Counted from the stretch's first letter, positions 1 to 10,249 are shown. The stretch: DNA of 64,000 bases from Ctena decussata (GCA_963989385.1 OZ022502.1:14433001-14497000), one strand, 5' to 3'. The notes: generated by a model not told the origin, from the sequence alone. Numbers and translations are program-made.

Positions 1-69
1 AGTGTTATTTATAATGTAATTTTATAACGAATAATGAGGTAATGTAGCTGTACTGTTATATGGAACTAC

Positions 70-207
70 CTTTTCCAGAGCTTATCAAAATCTTCATCTG
101 TCATAAATATACCCAGTGTGGCGTACGCCTCCCGCAGCTGTGGTGGCAAGATCAGACCACCAGGTTCAAACACTGATCCAGGGAATACATTATGGGCGTC
201 AAAGTCT
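70..207 (-). CDS. EF-hand-like protein gene, exon 8 (last exon in window)
   Basis: Minus-strand exon of the host gene assembled from eight exons. Acceptor ...ccatttcag|AGAC at 208-210; donor AAAAG|GTAGTT at 69-64. The first base completes an Arg codon begun in exon 7, then 45 codons follow, plus two bases (AG) of a split codon. It encodes about residues 333-377. The segment LREAYATLGIFMTDEDFDKL looks like the two helices around an EF-hand: an amphipathic helix, a short linker, then DEDFDKLWK. The preceding loop has FEPGG in place of a canonical calcium loop. The next exon lies left of the window, so the C-terminus is missing. The AG and GT sites and phase agree with exon 7, which supports a functional gene rather than a chance ORF. 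The product name is unknown. Confidence 0.85.
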
Positions 208-231
208 CTGAAATGGCACATAAATGAATAT

Positions 232-467
232 GAGCCGCGACGCGACAAAACCAACAATGTCGTTGTGCGCCCAGCGAAGACTCAGATCAGCCTGGGCATC
301 CGCCCAGTCTGATCAGAATCTTCGCTGTCCGCATGGAGGTAGCTTAGGCCCTTAGCTACCCTTTGAGCACTTAACAATTAGTCTGAACAAACTGGACAAA
401 TGTCCAGGCTGATCTGAGTCTGCGCTGGGCGCACAACCACATTGTTGGTTTTGTCGTGTCGCGGCTC
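232..467. mobile_element. Foldback/MITE family A, copy A1
   Basis: About 236 bp with long terminal inverted repeats, GAGCCGCGACGCGAC at the left and its complement GTCGTGTCGCGGCTC at the right. The body has nested inverted repeats (GATCAGCCTGGGCATC and the reverse) around a centre reading like CTTAGCTACC. Left flank ATAT and right flank AAAT do not match cleanly, unlike several sister copies. It lies in intron 7 of the EF-hand-like gene, ending 24 nt before the 3' splice site. It encodes no protein. Confidence 0.9.
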
Positions 468-524
468 AAATATGAATATACTCTCAAATGCTAAATATAG
501 ATTCAGATAGAATGACAAAACAAT

Positions 525-562
525 GTAGATCCTGCTCTTAAGGAGCAGTCTGGTCTGGATCT
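525..562. repeat. Short imperfect hairpin
   Basis: GATCCTGCTCC-type arms face each other around TTAA (gatcctgctcttaagg, then ggagcagtctggtctggatc). It is followed by TCTGTATTGTTTGCC, a motif that recurs at about 31.1, 35.3, 35.9, 50.1 and 50.8 kb. Confidence 0.45.
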
Positions 563-1350
563 GTATTGTTTGCCCTGACCGATCTGTTCAAAAACTTTTT
601 TTTTACGGAATAAATGATGAAATTAGCAAGTTGGCTTGTGAAGTGAAGTTCATAAACAATGATACGTTTCTAGTGGATAATGCTTAATCAAAAACCATGT
701 ACGTAAATCATGTAGCTTCTACCTGAAGTCTTATAGCCTACAAAACCCACAACAGTACTATTGTCCCATTATAAGTTTTGACTCTGCAAAATGCTTCATG
801 TTCATCAGGAGGAGGCAGAGATGTTTGTTTAATAGTTGGTTTTATTTAACACTCCATTTAATAAGAGCTTACTGTCTTGCCGTGCTGCAAGATGCTTACA
901 ACTTAATTTTGCATATCGGCACATGTAAGTGTTATTAAGTAAAGCATCAGCTATGTCGCTGTTGATGCTGTAGTCGTCAAATAACATATTAAAACGGTAA
1001 CAAATTCGCATTTTCTGTCATGCCAGAAACCTGACTATCAGTGTATTTATCTTTGAAATACTTTTATCGAAAAGCATTCATGCGTTGTGCATTGAAGATG
1101 CTATACAGCACAAAAGGAGCGTTATTCATGAATCGGCAGGCTCAGGCTATACTATGGTTGAGATTTGTTCCCGAAATTGACCAAAATACGAGTTCAATAA
1201 CCAGTCTCAGCATATGGGGTGCGAAAAGTAGCAGTTTTACTTTCATTTCGTTTCAACTGCCAATTCTTTGATGACCGCAACAAATACATGTACGCTCAAC
1301 CCTAATACAACTTAAAGTTGACCGAGCTTTCGGTTTATTTTTAAACATAC

Positions 1351-1514
1351 CTCGATCTGCATTTTTCTTTGAATATGGCGTCAGAGAATGGCATAGAAGT
1401 GTAGGGATCATGGACTCTCAAGTCAGTCCTTCGCAAGTATGGCTCGGGGTAACTTTGTTCACTCTGGTACATAGGAGCTGTCTGAATGGCGCTAACCCAA
1501 CCTTTCTGTATGTC
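1351..1514 (-). CDS. EF-hand-like protein gene, exon 7
   Basis: Acceptor ctgtatttcag|GACATA (1515-1520) and donor TCGAG|GTATGT (1350-1345). 164 nt: 54 whole codons plus AG, joining phase-correctly to exon 8 and to exon 6, which ends in a whole codon. Encodes residues 278-331. The segment is rich in Tyr, Pro and Arg (YPEPYLRRTDLRVHDPYTSM) with no recognisable domain. It probably links the degenerate EF-hand pair of exons 4-6 to the later one in exon 8. The downstream intron carries foldback copy A1. Confidence 0.85.
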
Positions 1515-2381
1515 CTGAAATACAGTCAACTCATGAAATGTATGCAATGAGACAAAATGTTACTAAACGCTACTAATGTCAATAATATACAATTGACTCT
1601 AATCATCCTCAAATTTCTTGCTTATGTCAAAGTCCCGATGTAGTTTTCTTTATTTTCTTTTCTAATTCTTTTTGTCACAGTCTACTATTATGTCAACGAA
1701 AAATATAGTCCTTTTACTTTGAGATAACAAAAATTGCCTTAATGTATGGGTAATAATACGGAACACACCACCTATCAGTACTTACATATTCTCAAAACTC
1801 TCTTGTAAACTGAACACAAATTAACGACACTGCACCAAATTAATTTTATTTATGAACGTTTGCTGATAAACAGCTCTACATTTTAAAGTTCATGTGCGTG
1901 CGAATCCAAACAAGTGCTCAATCGCAATAAGTATCATATGAACATTCGGAAATGTTTAAAGTGTATGGGTTTACCGCCATGTTTTCCTGCTATGAAGTAA
2001 GTAAGTAAATATTTACATTATCAGTGTAGAGCTCTCTGTTAACCCAATTAAGTGATGCGGGCGTCAATGTTGTTTAAAAGTCAATAATTACATTGTATCA
2101 CGCGCTTCAGAGTGACAGCTCATCTCACTAACTAGCACGTGAAATCTACAACATTCCATGTACTTGAATGGCTAGTAAACATTGAGTGACAGCTCGCTAC
2201 GCCTACTTGCACGCGAAATCTATAGCGGGAGGTGGAATTTACTGGTAGGCAGTGACAATGCGGCTGTTCCAAACTATTGCTAAATTCAGCCGGTAATGTT
2301 TTTTAAACAATCTTTATATATGTATTTCTTAATTTTGTTTATCTTTTTATTGATCAAAAGCATCGTTTAATAATATAAATA

Positions 2382-2540
2382 TAAGGAATGAATGTTATTT
2401 TTTAAACATTTACTGAAGTATAAACTACATCGAGTCACGAGCAAAGTTTACGTAAACCCCTTCGGGGTTCACTTACTTTGCTCGTGACCCGATGTAGTTT
2501 ATACTTCAGTAAACGTTAAAAAAATAACATTCATTCCTTA
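2382..2540. mobile_element. Long foldback hairpin, about 159 bp
   Basis: Two near-identical arms of about 75 nt run from TAAGGAATGAATGTTA to its complement at 2525-2540, around an apex AACCCCTTCGGGGTT. Mismatches are few, so the copy is young. No coding capacity. It lies in intron 6 of the minus-strand gene. The flanks show no clear target duplication. Confidence 0.8.
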
Positions 2541-2795
2541 AGTAACGACTTTATTTATCGAGGTTAGCTCAGTTGGCCGAATCCAATCTTCCCAGAGGCC
2601 CTCACACATGTATATGTATGTACAAATACAAAGTAATGCATAAAAGAATACAAGAAATGTTACAAATCAATGAGTCTGAATTTCAGGTAAACATATCATA
2701 TATCATGTGAATTTGTATGATTATGGTGATAGAGGTACATGAAATACAAATAATTAAGATCTTTGTCTTAAGAAACATTTTCACCTTTCTTTCAT

Positions 2796-2985
2796 CTATT
2801 TTAAACTTTTAAACAAAACTTTTTTCGTAAATGCTTCGAGGGAATTTAAATTTTTTATACTTAACGGAATACTATTCCAAACCATTGCACCGGAGTACGA
2901 AAAGCTGCCTTGAAAATATTAATCTTTGGTTTAGGTATAATACGTGTAACTACTTTTCAACAGAAGACAACTCTTGTGATTTCTA
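2796..2985 (-). pseudogene. LINE reverse-transcriptase C-terminal relic
   Basis: Minus-strand translation gives a piece reading FSYSGAMVWNSIPL then IKNLNSLEAFTKKVLFKSLK and a stop at 2798-2796. This is the usual end of CR1/L2/Jockey-type LINE ORF2 proteins: SYSGA..WNSIP, then a short leucine/lysine-rich tail ending in FK..LK. Just upstream the frame changes (VVTRIIPKPKINIFK is in another frame), so it is broken. It lies in intron 6 of the EF-hand-like gene. The family name is not certain. Confidence 0.7.
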
Positions 2986-3136
2986 TTAGGTTTTCTGGAC
3001 AATGAATCCTTCCAAAAGGGGTCAGCCTTGAAAGTATTTTCAGCTGTGAATATTTCAGTTTTACAAATCATTTTCACATCTGCTTTGTCAATTTTTGAGG
3101 AGAAAATATATAACGCGTAGAGTCTAAAATACTTAC

Positions 3137-3203
3137 CTCGGTTTCTTTAAAGTACCCAACAAAAGAATCGAACGGAATTGGTGTCTTGCCTTCCAGTTTC
3201 ATC
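3137..3203 (-). CDS. EF-hand-like protein gene, exon 6
   Basis: Acceptor gattgcag|GATG (3204-3211) and donor ACCGAG|GTAAGT (3136-3131). 67 nt: the first G completes a Glu codon from exon 5, then 22 whole codons. Encodes residues 256-277, MKLEGKTPIPFDSFVGYF and onward. The shape (short loop KLEGKTPI, then a PFDSF helix) fits the second half of an EF-hand pair whose loop has lost the acidic calcium ligands, so calcium binding here is doubtful. Confidence 0.88.
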
Positions 3204-3679
3204 CTGCAATCAAACCAATCGAAAAGTTTAATATTTATATAGTCACAATTTGATGCTTACTCTAGATGATTTCCTTGAGCAATGTCGATCTCCGCTTAGG
3301 TTGGAATTAGACATTGCTATAATTTAACGCATAGCAAATAAATAGACAGATTTTCTGCTGATGTCGTAGCAAATTTCGATCAGGACTGGTGGAGTTTCTT
3401 CATATTTTAACTCTTTTGTCTCAGTCTACTGCTATCTCAAAGTAAACCAACGTACATGTAGCGCATTTTATTCTGAGATGACGGAGGTTGATTGTATTCT
3501 TACTGGTAAATAGTAATGGTAGACACTATCTTATAGTTAAAATATTTAAATACTCTTTAATCCAGTTTATGCCGAAAATAATGTGCTAACTCAGAATTTT
3601 CTGTCTTATCTATCCGTATAAATACAAATTATACAAAAAAAGTGTTGCAAAATATATATAACATAGCACGTGTACTCAC

Positions 3680-3754
3680 TCTTTGAGTAGTTTGCTATAC
3701 TGATCTGGTGTAATATAGCCACACAATGTATACAATATCCTTTGAAGGGCTTCC
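3680..3754 (-). CDS. EF-hand-like protein gene, exon 5
   Basis: Acceptor ttttattctag|GGAAG (3755-3765) and donor AAAGA|GTGAGT (3679-3674). 75 nt: one base finishing an Arg codon, 24 codons, and two bases of a Glu codon completed by exon 6. Encodes residues 231-254, EALQRILYTLCGYITPDQYS and onward. This is the helix leaving the first loop and the helix entering the second (ITPDQYSKLLK) of an EF-hand pair. Confidence 0.88.
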
Positions 3755-3825
3755 CTAGAATAAAAGATTAACATGACAGAACCACGAAGTAACACGCAAT
3801 TTCATTGGCTGATTTGAAACCACAT

Positions 3826-4061
3826 CCTGGCCCCGAGGTTATAAAACTTTTTTCAAGCTCATCTCAGCTGAGCATACAATTTTCTCTGCTGATAAACATG
3901 ATCTTGGCATTTTCGTATTCATAAGCGGAGAAAATTTCATACTCAGCTCAACTGAGCAATAAAACAACTGTTCTTATCAGTAATTTTCTGTTTATTAGCA
4001 GGTAGAATTTCATGCTCAGCTGAGTTGAGCATGGAAAAAGTTTTATAATCTCTGGACCAGG
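3826..4061. mobile_element. Foldback/MITE family H
   Basis: Terminal inverted repeats CCTGGCCCCGAGGTTATA and the complement ending CTCTGGACCAGG enclose about 236 bp. Internal inverted motifs built from GCTCAGCTGAG repeat several times. It shares CGAGGTTATAAAACTT-type ends with the element at 23.77-23.93 kb, so the two are probably subfamilies. It lies in intron 4 of the minus-strand gene. Confidence 0.75.
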
Positions 4062-4195
4062 TTGATATCTTTCGATACTGACAATAGGCAATAATGAATT
4101 TTATCTTGACATCACTGGCGTTTTCTTGACGTCAAGTCGAATAAATATAAATGCAATGAAGTTATATAGCGAGATAAGGCTTTTATATGCTTAAC

Positions 4196-4345
4196 ATAGG
4201 GTAAATGAATTCGGGTGTAAGGTTCCACAAACACATAGGTCATACAGATAAGAGACCTGGGTTGAAAGTCTAATTCGAAAGACTGGAGGTGAGGGGATTA
4301 AACTTGCAACCCCTGGATTGGTAGTCTAGTCCCTAAAACTTAAAA
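4196..4345 (-). repeat. tRNA-derived SINE relic, type S1
   Basis: Read on the minus strand it starts with an eroded tRNA-like head (box-B-like AAGTTTAATCCCC), then CTCCAGTCTTTCG, and ends ACCCGAATTCATTTACCC. The same order of blocks (…CTCCAGTCTTTAGGG…ACCCGAGTTCACTTATCC) occurs in the better-preserved copy at 20.7-20.85 kb. Divergent and old. Confidence 0.55.
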
Positions 4346-4660
4346 TAATCACATAATTTTTATTGCATGCATGGACCTGCAACAAAAAAGGTACCTAACT
4401 CCACTTCGGATAGCATATAATTCTCAGTCCATAAAACTGCACATTTGCCAAAAAAGACAAAATTGACAGCTATGTCATACATTTTCATTTCTACTTTATA
4501 TATATTATGTGTTCTACATTTTTGGAAGCTAGTATTTATCAACTGTTAAAAGGAAAATGCGAATTTAAAATTTTCTAGACTAAAACTTTAAAGAAAATAT
4601 TCCCAACTTATTCTCAAATTAAACAATACATTAAATGGTTAATGTAAAATTGTTACTGAC

Positions 4661-4758
4661 CTTGACACCTGCCCTTTGCCCGAAACGTCATTTGATTTGA
4701 ATAAATGTCGTATTCCATAGTAACCAGTGCCAAGTTTCTCCCTTATCAAATCGATCAA
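4661..4758 (-). CDS. EF-hand-like protein gene, exon 4
   Basis: Acceptor atttctttcag|TTGATC (4759-4769) and donor TCAAG|GTCAGT (4660-4655). 98 nt: 32 codons plus AG. Encodes residues 198-229. IREKLGTGYYGIRHLFK is an entering helix, followed by an EF-hand-like loop at about residues 221-232 (D-V-S-G-K-G-Q-V-S-R-E-A). Asp at loop position 1, Ser at 3, Gly at 6 and Val at 8 match the consensus, but position 5 is Lys and position 12 is Ala rather than Glu, so the loop is degenerate. This exon is the main reason for the EF-hand call. Confidence 0.9.
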
Positions 4759-5517
4759 CTGAAAGAAATATAAATAAAAATCATAAATGTTATGTCATAA
4801 CTTATTATTGGTTTAAAGACCTCAATAAATAAAAACTATCCCTTTGTTTGGGTCCAATGTTTTCTAGAACTAACAAAGAGGCAAACCGATTTTGTTATCA
4901 TCTCAATTTAAACACCAACGATTATTGAAATTAATACTTATCGGTTTTAAAGACCTCAAAAAATAAAAGTTATTCCTTCGTTTTGGCTCCAATTTCTCTC
5001 GTTTTAGTCGACTTGCTTTGCAGCTGACAGCTAACAAAACCGTTACAAGTGGAATAAATCTCGCTTGGTCAGCCTCATTACTTTTACATATTTTATCTCC
5101 TCTTTGACTGTTCCCGCTGCTTTTTTCTAATGGGTGCATTGACTCAGTATGCCGAGTTCATTGCAATGATTGCATTAGTACCTGTATTATGACCTAATGT
5201 CTATGTTTTTATGTTACATAGACGGCAATATAATTTCACAGATTCGCGAAAAAATGTGCTTAAAGTGAACTGGGTATGCCTCTAACCAGATAGCGCAAGC
5301 GAGCTGGTTACTTAATAAAAGTCTTACATGATATTCCTTCCCAATTTTCAGTCATATTTTCTGTAATTACACATAATTTTGTTGTCATATCAGTTTTTAG
5401 GAATGCTGATGTGTTTTCAATGTCTGAAACTAGCTAGCCCAAAGATATAAACATAAAACTGCTGTAATGTGTTCACTGCTCATTACTCCAAATTGCCAGA
5501 CATGAGCATTTGCATAT

Positions 5518-5752
5518 GAGCCGCGACACGAAAAACCAACAATGTGGTTGTGCGCCCAGCGCAGACTCAGATCAGCCTGGGCATCCGCCCAGTCTGGTCA
5601 GACTCTTCGCTAAGCAATTAAAAGGTAGCTTAGCGTCCAAGCTACCTTCATGCGGACAGCAAAGACTCTGATCAGACTGGGCGGATGCCCAGGCTGATCT
5701 GAGCCTGCGCTGGGCGCACAACCACATTGTTGGTTTTCTCGTGTCGCGGCTC
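5518..5752. mobile_element. Foldback/MITE family A, copy A2
   Basis: Full-length family A element: GAGCCGCGACACGAA at the left and the complement ending GTGTCGCGGCTC at the right. A perfect 4-bp direct repeat ATAT flanks it (5514-5517 and 5753-5756), supporting a 4-bp target duplication. It lies in intron 3 of the EF-hand-like gene, about 34 nt past the exon 3 donor. Confidence 0.93.
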
Positions 5753-5785
5753 ATATGTTTGAAGTCAAGTTTTGTTGGAACTTAC

Positions 5786-5859
5786 CTCTTTGGTGTTTCT
5801 TGGCTGGTAATGATATTCTTTGCTCCTTATTTGTGGTTTTCCAGGGCCTTTCAGGAACT
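5786..5859 (-). CDS. EF-hand-like protein gene, exon 3
   Basis: Acceptor ...cactttaaag|AGTTCC (intron ends at 5860) and donor AAAGAG|GTAAGT (5785-5780). 74 nt: two bases completing a Glu codon, then 24 whole codons, residues 174-197 (FLKGPGKPQIRSKEYHYQPR and onward). Basic and tyrosine-rich, with no named domain. The phase matches exon 4. The acceptor has a weak pyrimidine tract, so this boundary is less certain than the donor. Confidence 0.8.
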
Positions 5860-6127
5860 CTTTAAAGTGAAAGTTAAACAATAGTCTGAGTACAATGAAA
5901 TGCAATTCTCTCAGCAGCCATTAAGAATATAGATTAACGAGAACGTGCATTGTCGTATGATTATATTCATAAAGCAGATCAAACAATGAAAACATGTGGC
6001 TTACAGCATATGAGGAAATACACCAGCCTACGGCGACAAGGTTATGGGAAACCGTTTACACAGAGAAAAGCCTATAATTTGATGCTTAGATTTATTCCTG
6101 CTTTTTTTAGTTGAGGCCTGTAAATGT

Positions 6128-6213
6128 TTTAAGATAGCCTACATGACCAAAGTAATGTCTCTAGCGGTTGTCGCTAGGGACACTGTTATTGCCATGTAGG
6201 CTATTTAAAAGCA
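6128..6213. repeat. Foldback hairpin, about 86 bp
   Basis: Arms TTTTAAGATAGCCTACATG and its near complement CATGTAGGCTATTTAAAA, with inner arms TCTCTAGCG/CGCTAGGGA around GTTGT. Probably a small MITE in intron 2 of the minus-strand gene. Confidence 0.6.
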
Positions 6214-6360
6214 TCCGTAGTCTTCAAATTCAAATGTGGGGCTTCGAGGCCCACTGTATCTCTGGCAAAGCATATGCAAGGCGGAGCCCATCTCTCTCTT
6301 TTCACTAATTCGAAACAGCAACCCGTTTACTGATGGGTTGACAGAGCGAGTTTTCCAGTC

Positions 6361-6455
6361 GCCGGATGGCACGACCCGAGTTTGAATCGGTATCCTTTCG
6401 GCGACCATCTGTACCATAACCGAGTCGCTCTAACCACTCGCCCAAGGTGCGTTTC
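6361..6455 (-). repeat. tRNA-like sequence, probable SINE head
   Basis: On the minus strand CTTGGGCGAGTGGTTAGAG resembles a box A (GAGTGGTTAGAG) and GATTCAAACTCGG a box B, about 40 nt apart. The acceptor stem does not pair well, so a tRNA-derived SINE or dead tRNA is more likely than a working tRNA gene. Confidence 0.5.
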
Positions 6456-7017
6456 GCTATGTACCGACATTATTGATGTAAAAAGAGTTAAGACTGGTCA
6501 TCTGTGTAGATGGACAGGCTGATTAGAGTTTTGTCTATTAGCCTGTGTTGTAACGTACGTTTTCACATACGTAGCTTGGGTTCAATGTGAGTTTGTAACT
6601 GTAAATATAAAGTGCTAAATTTGACTTCCAAACATTTTATTGAATTATTAAAACTTCTTTCGAAACTTAATTTACAGGTAAATATTCTTCCAAAAAGAAA
6701 AAATAATTACAAAACGTCTTGAATATTTTTTTTTATTCCTATCCAAAAGGTCGAGAGCAAATCCACTTCTCCTGGAGGTATGAAACTATTTAACTAACAA
6801 CGACCTTGTTTTGTTGTGCCCTACAGCTCATTCTGCTGAACAACAGGAGAGAGTAAAGCAGGATACATATAGCTGTTCATTTAAAGTTTCATATCCCAGA
6901 AGAAGTGGTTTACTTCTGCAAATGCGGTTGAGCTTTGAAATATTCAAGAAGAAAATCAAAATACACCGATGTAGATATAATGGTCCATATCAACAGATTG
7001 AAATAGAAACTTAAAAT

Positions 7018-8474
7018 GAGCCGCAACACGAGAAAACCATAAAAGTGGTTGTTCGTCCAGCCCAGACTCAGATCAGCCTGGGCATCCGCTTAGTCTGATC
7101 AGAGTCTTCGCTGTCCGCAAGGATGTAACTTAGTCCCTTATACCCCCATTCCACTGGATGGCGCTTTGACTGCGCTCTTGGCGATCATGGCGCTTCTCCA
7201 AGATTTTCGAAATCGCAGCAGAAGCGTAGGCATTTGCCAAAACTTGGATCTTGTGCGCTGCCAGTACGCTTCCAGTACGCATCTAATACGATCTCGCCAC
7301 GCTAGTCACGATGCTGCCGCGATTTAGCTGCGCTTCTGCCACGCTCAACGGACTTCGAGAGCGCTTCTAATACGCTGCTACTACGGCAAAGGATTTCAAG
7401 TTACGCTTGAGCTACGCTTATTACGATGCATTTGCGATCGTGCTACGACCTAAGTGCCGGAGACGCGCTCATGCTGCGATTGTGTTGCGCTTTGTAACCG
7501 CTTCTATGTAAATCGGCGGAGAATCGGGTCCAGCAGAAGTTAGCCACCAGCCTTCAAACAATATTGATAATATAAAAATTCCAGTGGCTATGGCCAAGCT
7601 GGCAATCATTAACTAGTGACTTCGAACAACTCGTCTTGTTCTTCTTGCTGTTCAGGCTCAACTGGGGCCTCTGCTTGGCGTTCTAAAGGGCGCCTATCTG
7701 GCTCAGTTTAGAGAGCAAGAGCCTGGCCCCCTTGTCAAAAGCAGAAGGCGAAATCTACACCCAGACCTGGTCAGAAGACTATTTTCACACAGCCTTTACC
7801 GCAGGAGAGGGTATTCCAACTCCTGCTCCTGGCAGCCTGCATCTTGAATGAAACGTGAGAATCGAGCTATGAAACGTCGTGGAAACGCGGCGTTTTCATG
7901 CCCAGATCGCCATAAGAGCAGAGGAAACGCAGATAAAGCGCCAAGAGCGCAGCGGAAGCGTCGTGGTCGCGCTATTCATAAATAATAGGGTCGCAGCGGA
8001 AGCGGCAAGAGCGCAACGGGAGCGCAGAGAGCGTAGCAGAAGCGTGGCTGGGTCGCAGACGAATCTTACGGCGCTGTCGGCACGATCCTGCTGCGCTGGT
8101 GCAGCGTTGCTCCCGCTGCTGCTGCGTTCATGAATTTCGAGCTACGTTCTTACTACGCTTTCGTTGCGCTTTGAGTCCACGGCGCTTCCGCTACGTAAAT
8201 TTTGAGCAGAGTCAAAACAAGCGCCGTGACTTGGCGATCATGCCGCTTCTGATACGCTTTCACTGCGACCTAGAAGCTTCTCCTGCGCTGCTGCCGCTTC
8301 TGCTACGATTCATGGCGCTTTGTCCAAAATTTTGGAGCGCAGTGGAAGCGCCGTTCAGTGGAATGGGGGTATTAGCTACCCTTTAAGCGCTTATCGGACT
8401 GGGTGGATGCCCAGGCTGATCTGCATCTGCGCTGGGCGCACAACCACTTCGTTGGTTTTCTCGTGTCGTGACTC
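7018..8474. mobile_element. Foldback/MITE family A, copy A3, split by a nested element
   Basis: The left arm (7018-7140) starts GAGCCGCAACACGAG and the right arm (8372-8474) ends GTGTCGTGACTC. The family's central CCCTTAGCTACCCTTT is interrupted by a 1.23-kb insertion. With the insertion and one TTA removed, the arms join as CCCTTAGCTACC, the family sequence. Outer flanks AAAT and ATTA do not match. In intron 2 of the EF-hand-like gene. Confidence 0.9.
7141..8371. mobile_element. Nested TTA-flanked element with PIF/Harbinger-type signature
   Basis: 1,231 bp inside foldback copy A3. Terminal repeats TACCCCCATTCCACTG and CAGTGGAATGGGGGTA are exact complements over 16 nt and are flanked by TTA on both sides (7138-7140, 8372-8374). 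A 3-bp TTA duplication is characteristic of PIF/Harbinger transposons. Most of the element is clusters of a short degenerate motif, GCGCTTCYGCTACG or its reverse complement, spaced roughly 9-13 nt: forward at about 7150-7510, reverse at 7870-8060, forward at 8085-8320, reverse at the right end. The central 7520-7860 lacks the motif. No transposase is recognisable; short open frames inside are translations of the repeats. Unusually GC-rich for the window. Confidence 0.8.
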
Positions 8475-9746
8475 ATTAATTAATCAGTAAGGATTCTGCA
8501 GCTGTAACAACAGAAATAATGAAACCTAGTAAATTAAGTCCTATAATGAACGAATCGCTTTATCCTGTATAATTAACAGAAATCATTAATAAGGTGAATA
8601 ACAAATAAAGGACATTAACCGTGACCAACAAACCACAAGAATTATTTCAACACAGCAACGAGCTCAACACTTTATCCCGTCACCCGCGAAGGTACAAGCG
8701 TACATATATCACTTATAAAGCGTCGATTTGTAAATTTTAAACGACATTTTTTTGCAAGCACAATGTTCAAAGATAGTTTTCTCATTTATATCTGCACTAC
8801 TTAAGCTACCTCTTTCCCAATGATCCCAGTAACGTCCTCTTTCTGTAAATGCTTGGTATGAAATTAGCATATTCTTTAGCGCATTTGAACTTCTGTAACA
8901 GCTTTTTCCATTACATTATCACTGATTCTAGACAACTCCCTAGCCGTTGTTATTTTTCTATGAGAAACGATTTCTCCCAAAATGAAGCAAAGAATAGTTG
9001 TATCAAAGTGCTAAAAGCAGACAGACTTATGTGTTCAGTTAAGGTGAGCCTATGATTTTAGAAAATTTAGTCAGAATAAAATATCGTGAAACACGCCACT
9101 TGTTGTTCCCTTTCGTTCCGAAAACATTGTAAACTCTAACTCTTTTTGTTTCGCTTCAATTTGCTCCGACGAGACAGTCTACTTGCAAATCGGGATCAAA
9201 TCATTGTTTTCGGTCGATTTCTTCTCTCCATAAAATGAGACGACACGTGAGGCCAAAATATAAAACTGATAAGTAGTATCACTTATTTTGTTGCCAACTC
9301 TTCATGTTACTAAAACAAATTATATTGTAGATTCACATTTGCTCCCATCGGTAAAGAACAACACATGTTTACAAAACCAAAGTGCTCACAGTGGACGAAA
9401 AACTGAAAAATTAGAATGTCACATGACATTGCTTACTCATTTGTCAAAGGCTATATATATATCATAAAGTAGAGCCCAAGCAAAAGCAAATCATTCTCCT
9501 CAGACTTGAAACAATATATCGAACCTTGCTTTTATCACCAAGCTTAGAGGCTAACATAGACTGAAGCAGCCTAACAAGAATTTATCATATGACGTCGCAT
9601 CTGAGAGTGTAATAAAGCCATGCATTAGATTGGATAATCCACTAGTGCATTAACTATGCAAATTACGTCGTAACGTTATACGTTGACGTCCATAAAAACG
9701 TCGCGTTTTCTAATGGCTAAATTGTGACGTTTTAGTGCAAATTCTG
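8475..9746. other. Intron 2 stretch with no supported feature
   Basis: About 1.27 kb of ordinary AT-rich sequence within intron 2 of the minus-strand gene. I see no conserved exon, tRNA-like block or clear inverted repeat. Confidence 0.5.
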
Positions 9747-9943
9747 CTGATTAAATGGGATTTTAGTATCATATGATAAACAGAATCTTGCATTCGTGCT
9801 CCTGTATTATTGAATTTATTAAACTCGTTGGGGAAAACCGATAAGATGCTCGGCAAAGCCTCGCATCTTATCGGTTTATCCCAACTCGTTTAATAAATTC
9901 AATAATACATGAGCACTCATGTAAGATCCTCTATTTAATCAGA
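9747..9943. mobile_element. Foldback/MITE family D
   Basis: Long arms meeting at AAAACCGATAAGATGC/GCATCTTATCGGTTT around TCGGCAAAGCCTC. The arms continue outward through TATTATTGAATTTATTAAAC and its complement to outer ends TGATTAAAT/ATTTAATCA. About 197 bp, with an extra run in the left arm. It ends some 80 nt from the exon 2 donor in the adjacent intron. Confidence 0.75.
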
Positions 9944-10072
9944 CACATAAACATGCACCACTCTTTCCCTGTAACCCTTTTAAAGACTCATTAGTTTATT
10001 GACAACAACTACCATCAAGTATTTTAGCTCGTGAGGGTTAAGCAAAACCAATGCATGACACCACGTGACAAC

Positions 10073-10249
10073 CTTCTTGCTCTTCAATGCTCGGCAGTGG
10101 AGGTAATCGAGGAATTTGACCAACTAGAGGAAATTTGTCAACCTTCTCCGGAATTGTGGGAGAAAGTTTGTCACGCTCTGCTGATTTTAGGGGTGGTAGA
10201 CCTTTAAATAACTTCTTCTTGTAGGAGTACGGTGCTTTAATATCCACCT
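10073..10249 (-). CDS. EF-hand-like protein gene, exon 2
   Basis: Acceptor after a T-rich tract: tttcttattttaccaag|AGGTGG (intron ends at 10250). Proposed donor CAAGAAG|GTTGTC (10072-10067), a weak donor chosen because only phase-1 sites join to exon 3; a GT 32 nt downstream is the alternative. 177 nt: two bases completing a Glu codon, 58 codons, one base. Encodes residues 115-172, starting VDIKAPYSYKKKLFKGLPPL and ending PRLPPLPSIEEQE. Basic and proline-rich with no named domain; it could be a binding or linker segment. Confidence 0.8.

Noticed and set aside
2563..2600. tRNA gene starting GAGGTTAGCTCAGTTGG
   Set aside because: Box-A-like only; no anticodon arm or box B follows at the right distance.
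7879..8386. Overlapping plus-strand open frames rich in Arg, Ala and Leu
   Set aside because: They translate the GC-rich motif clusters of the nested TTA-flanked element; the composition follows the repeat, and no family matches.
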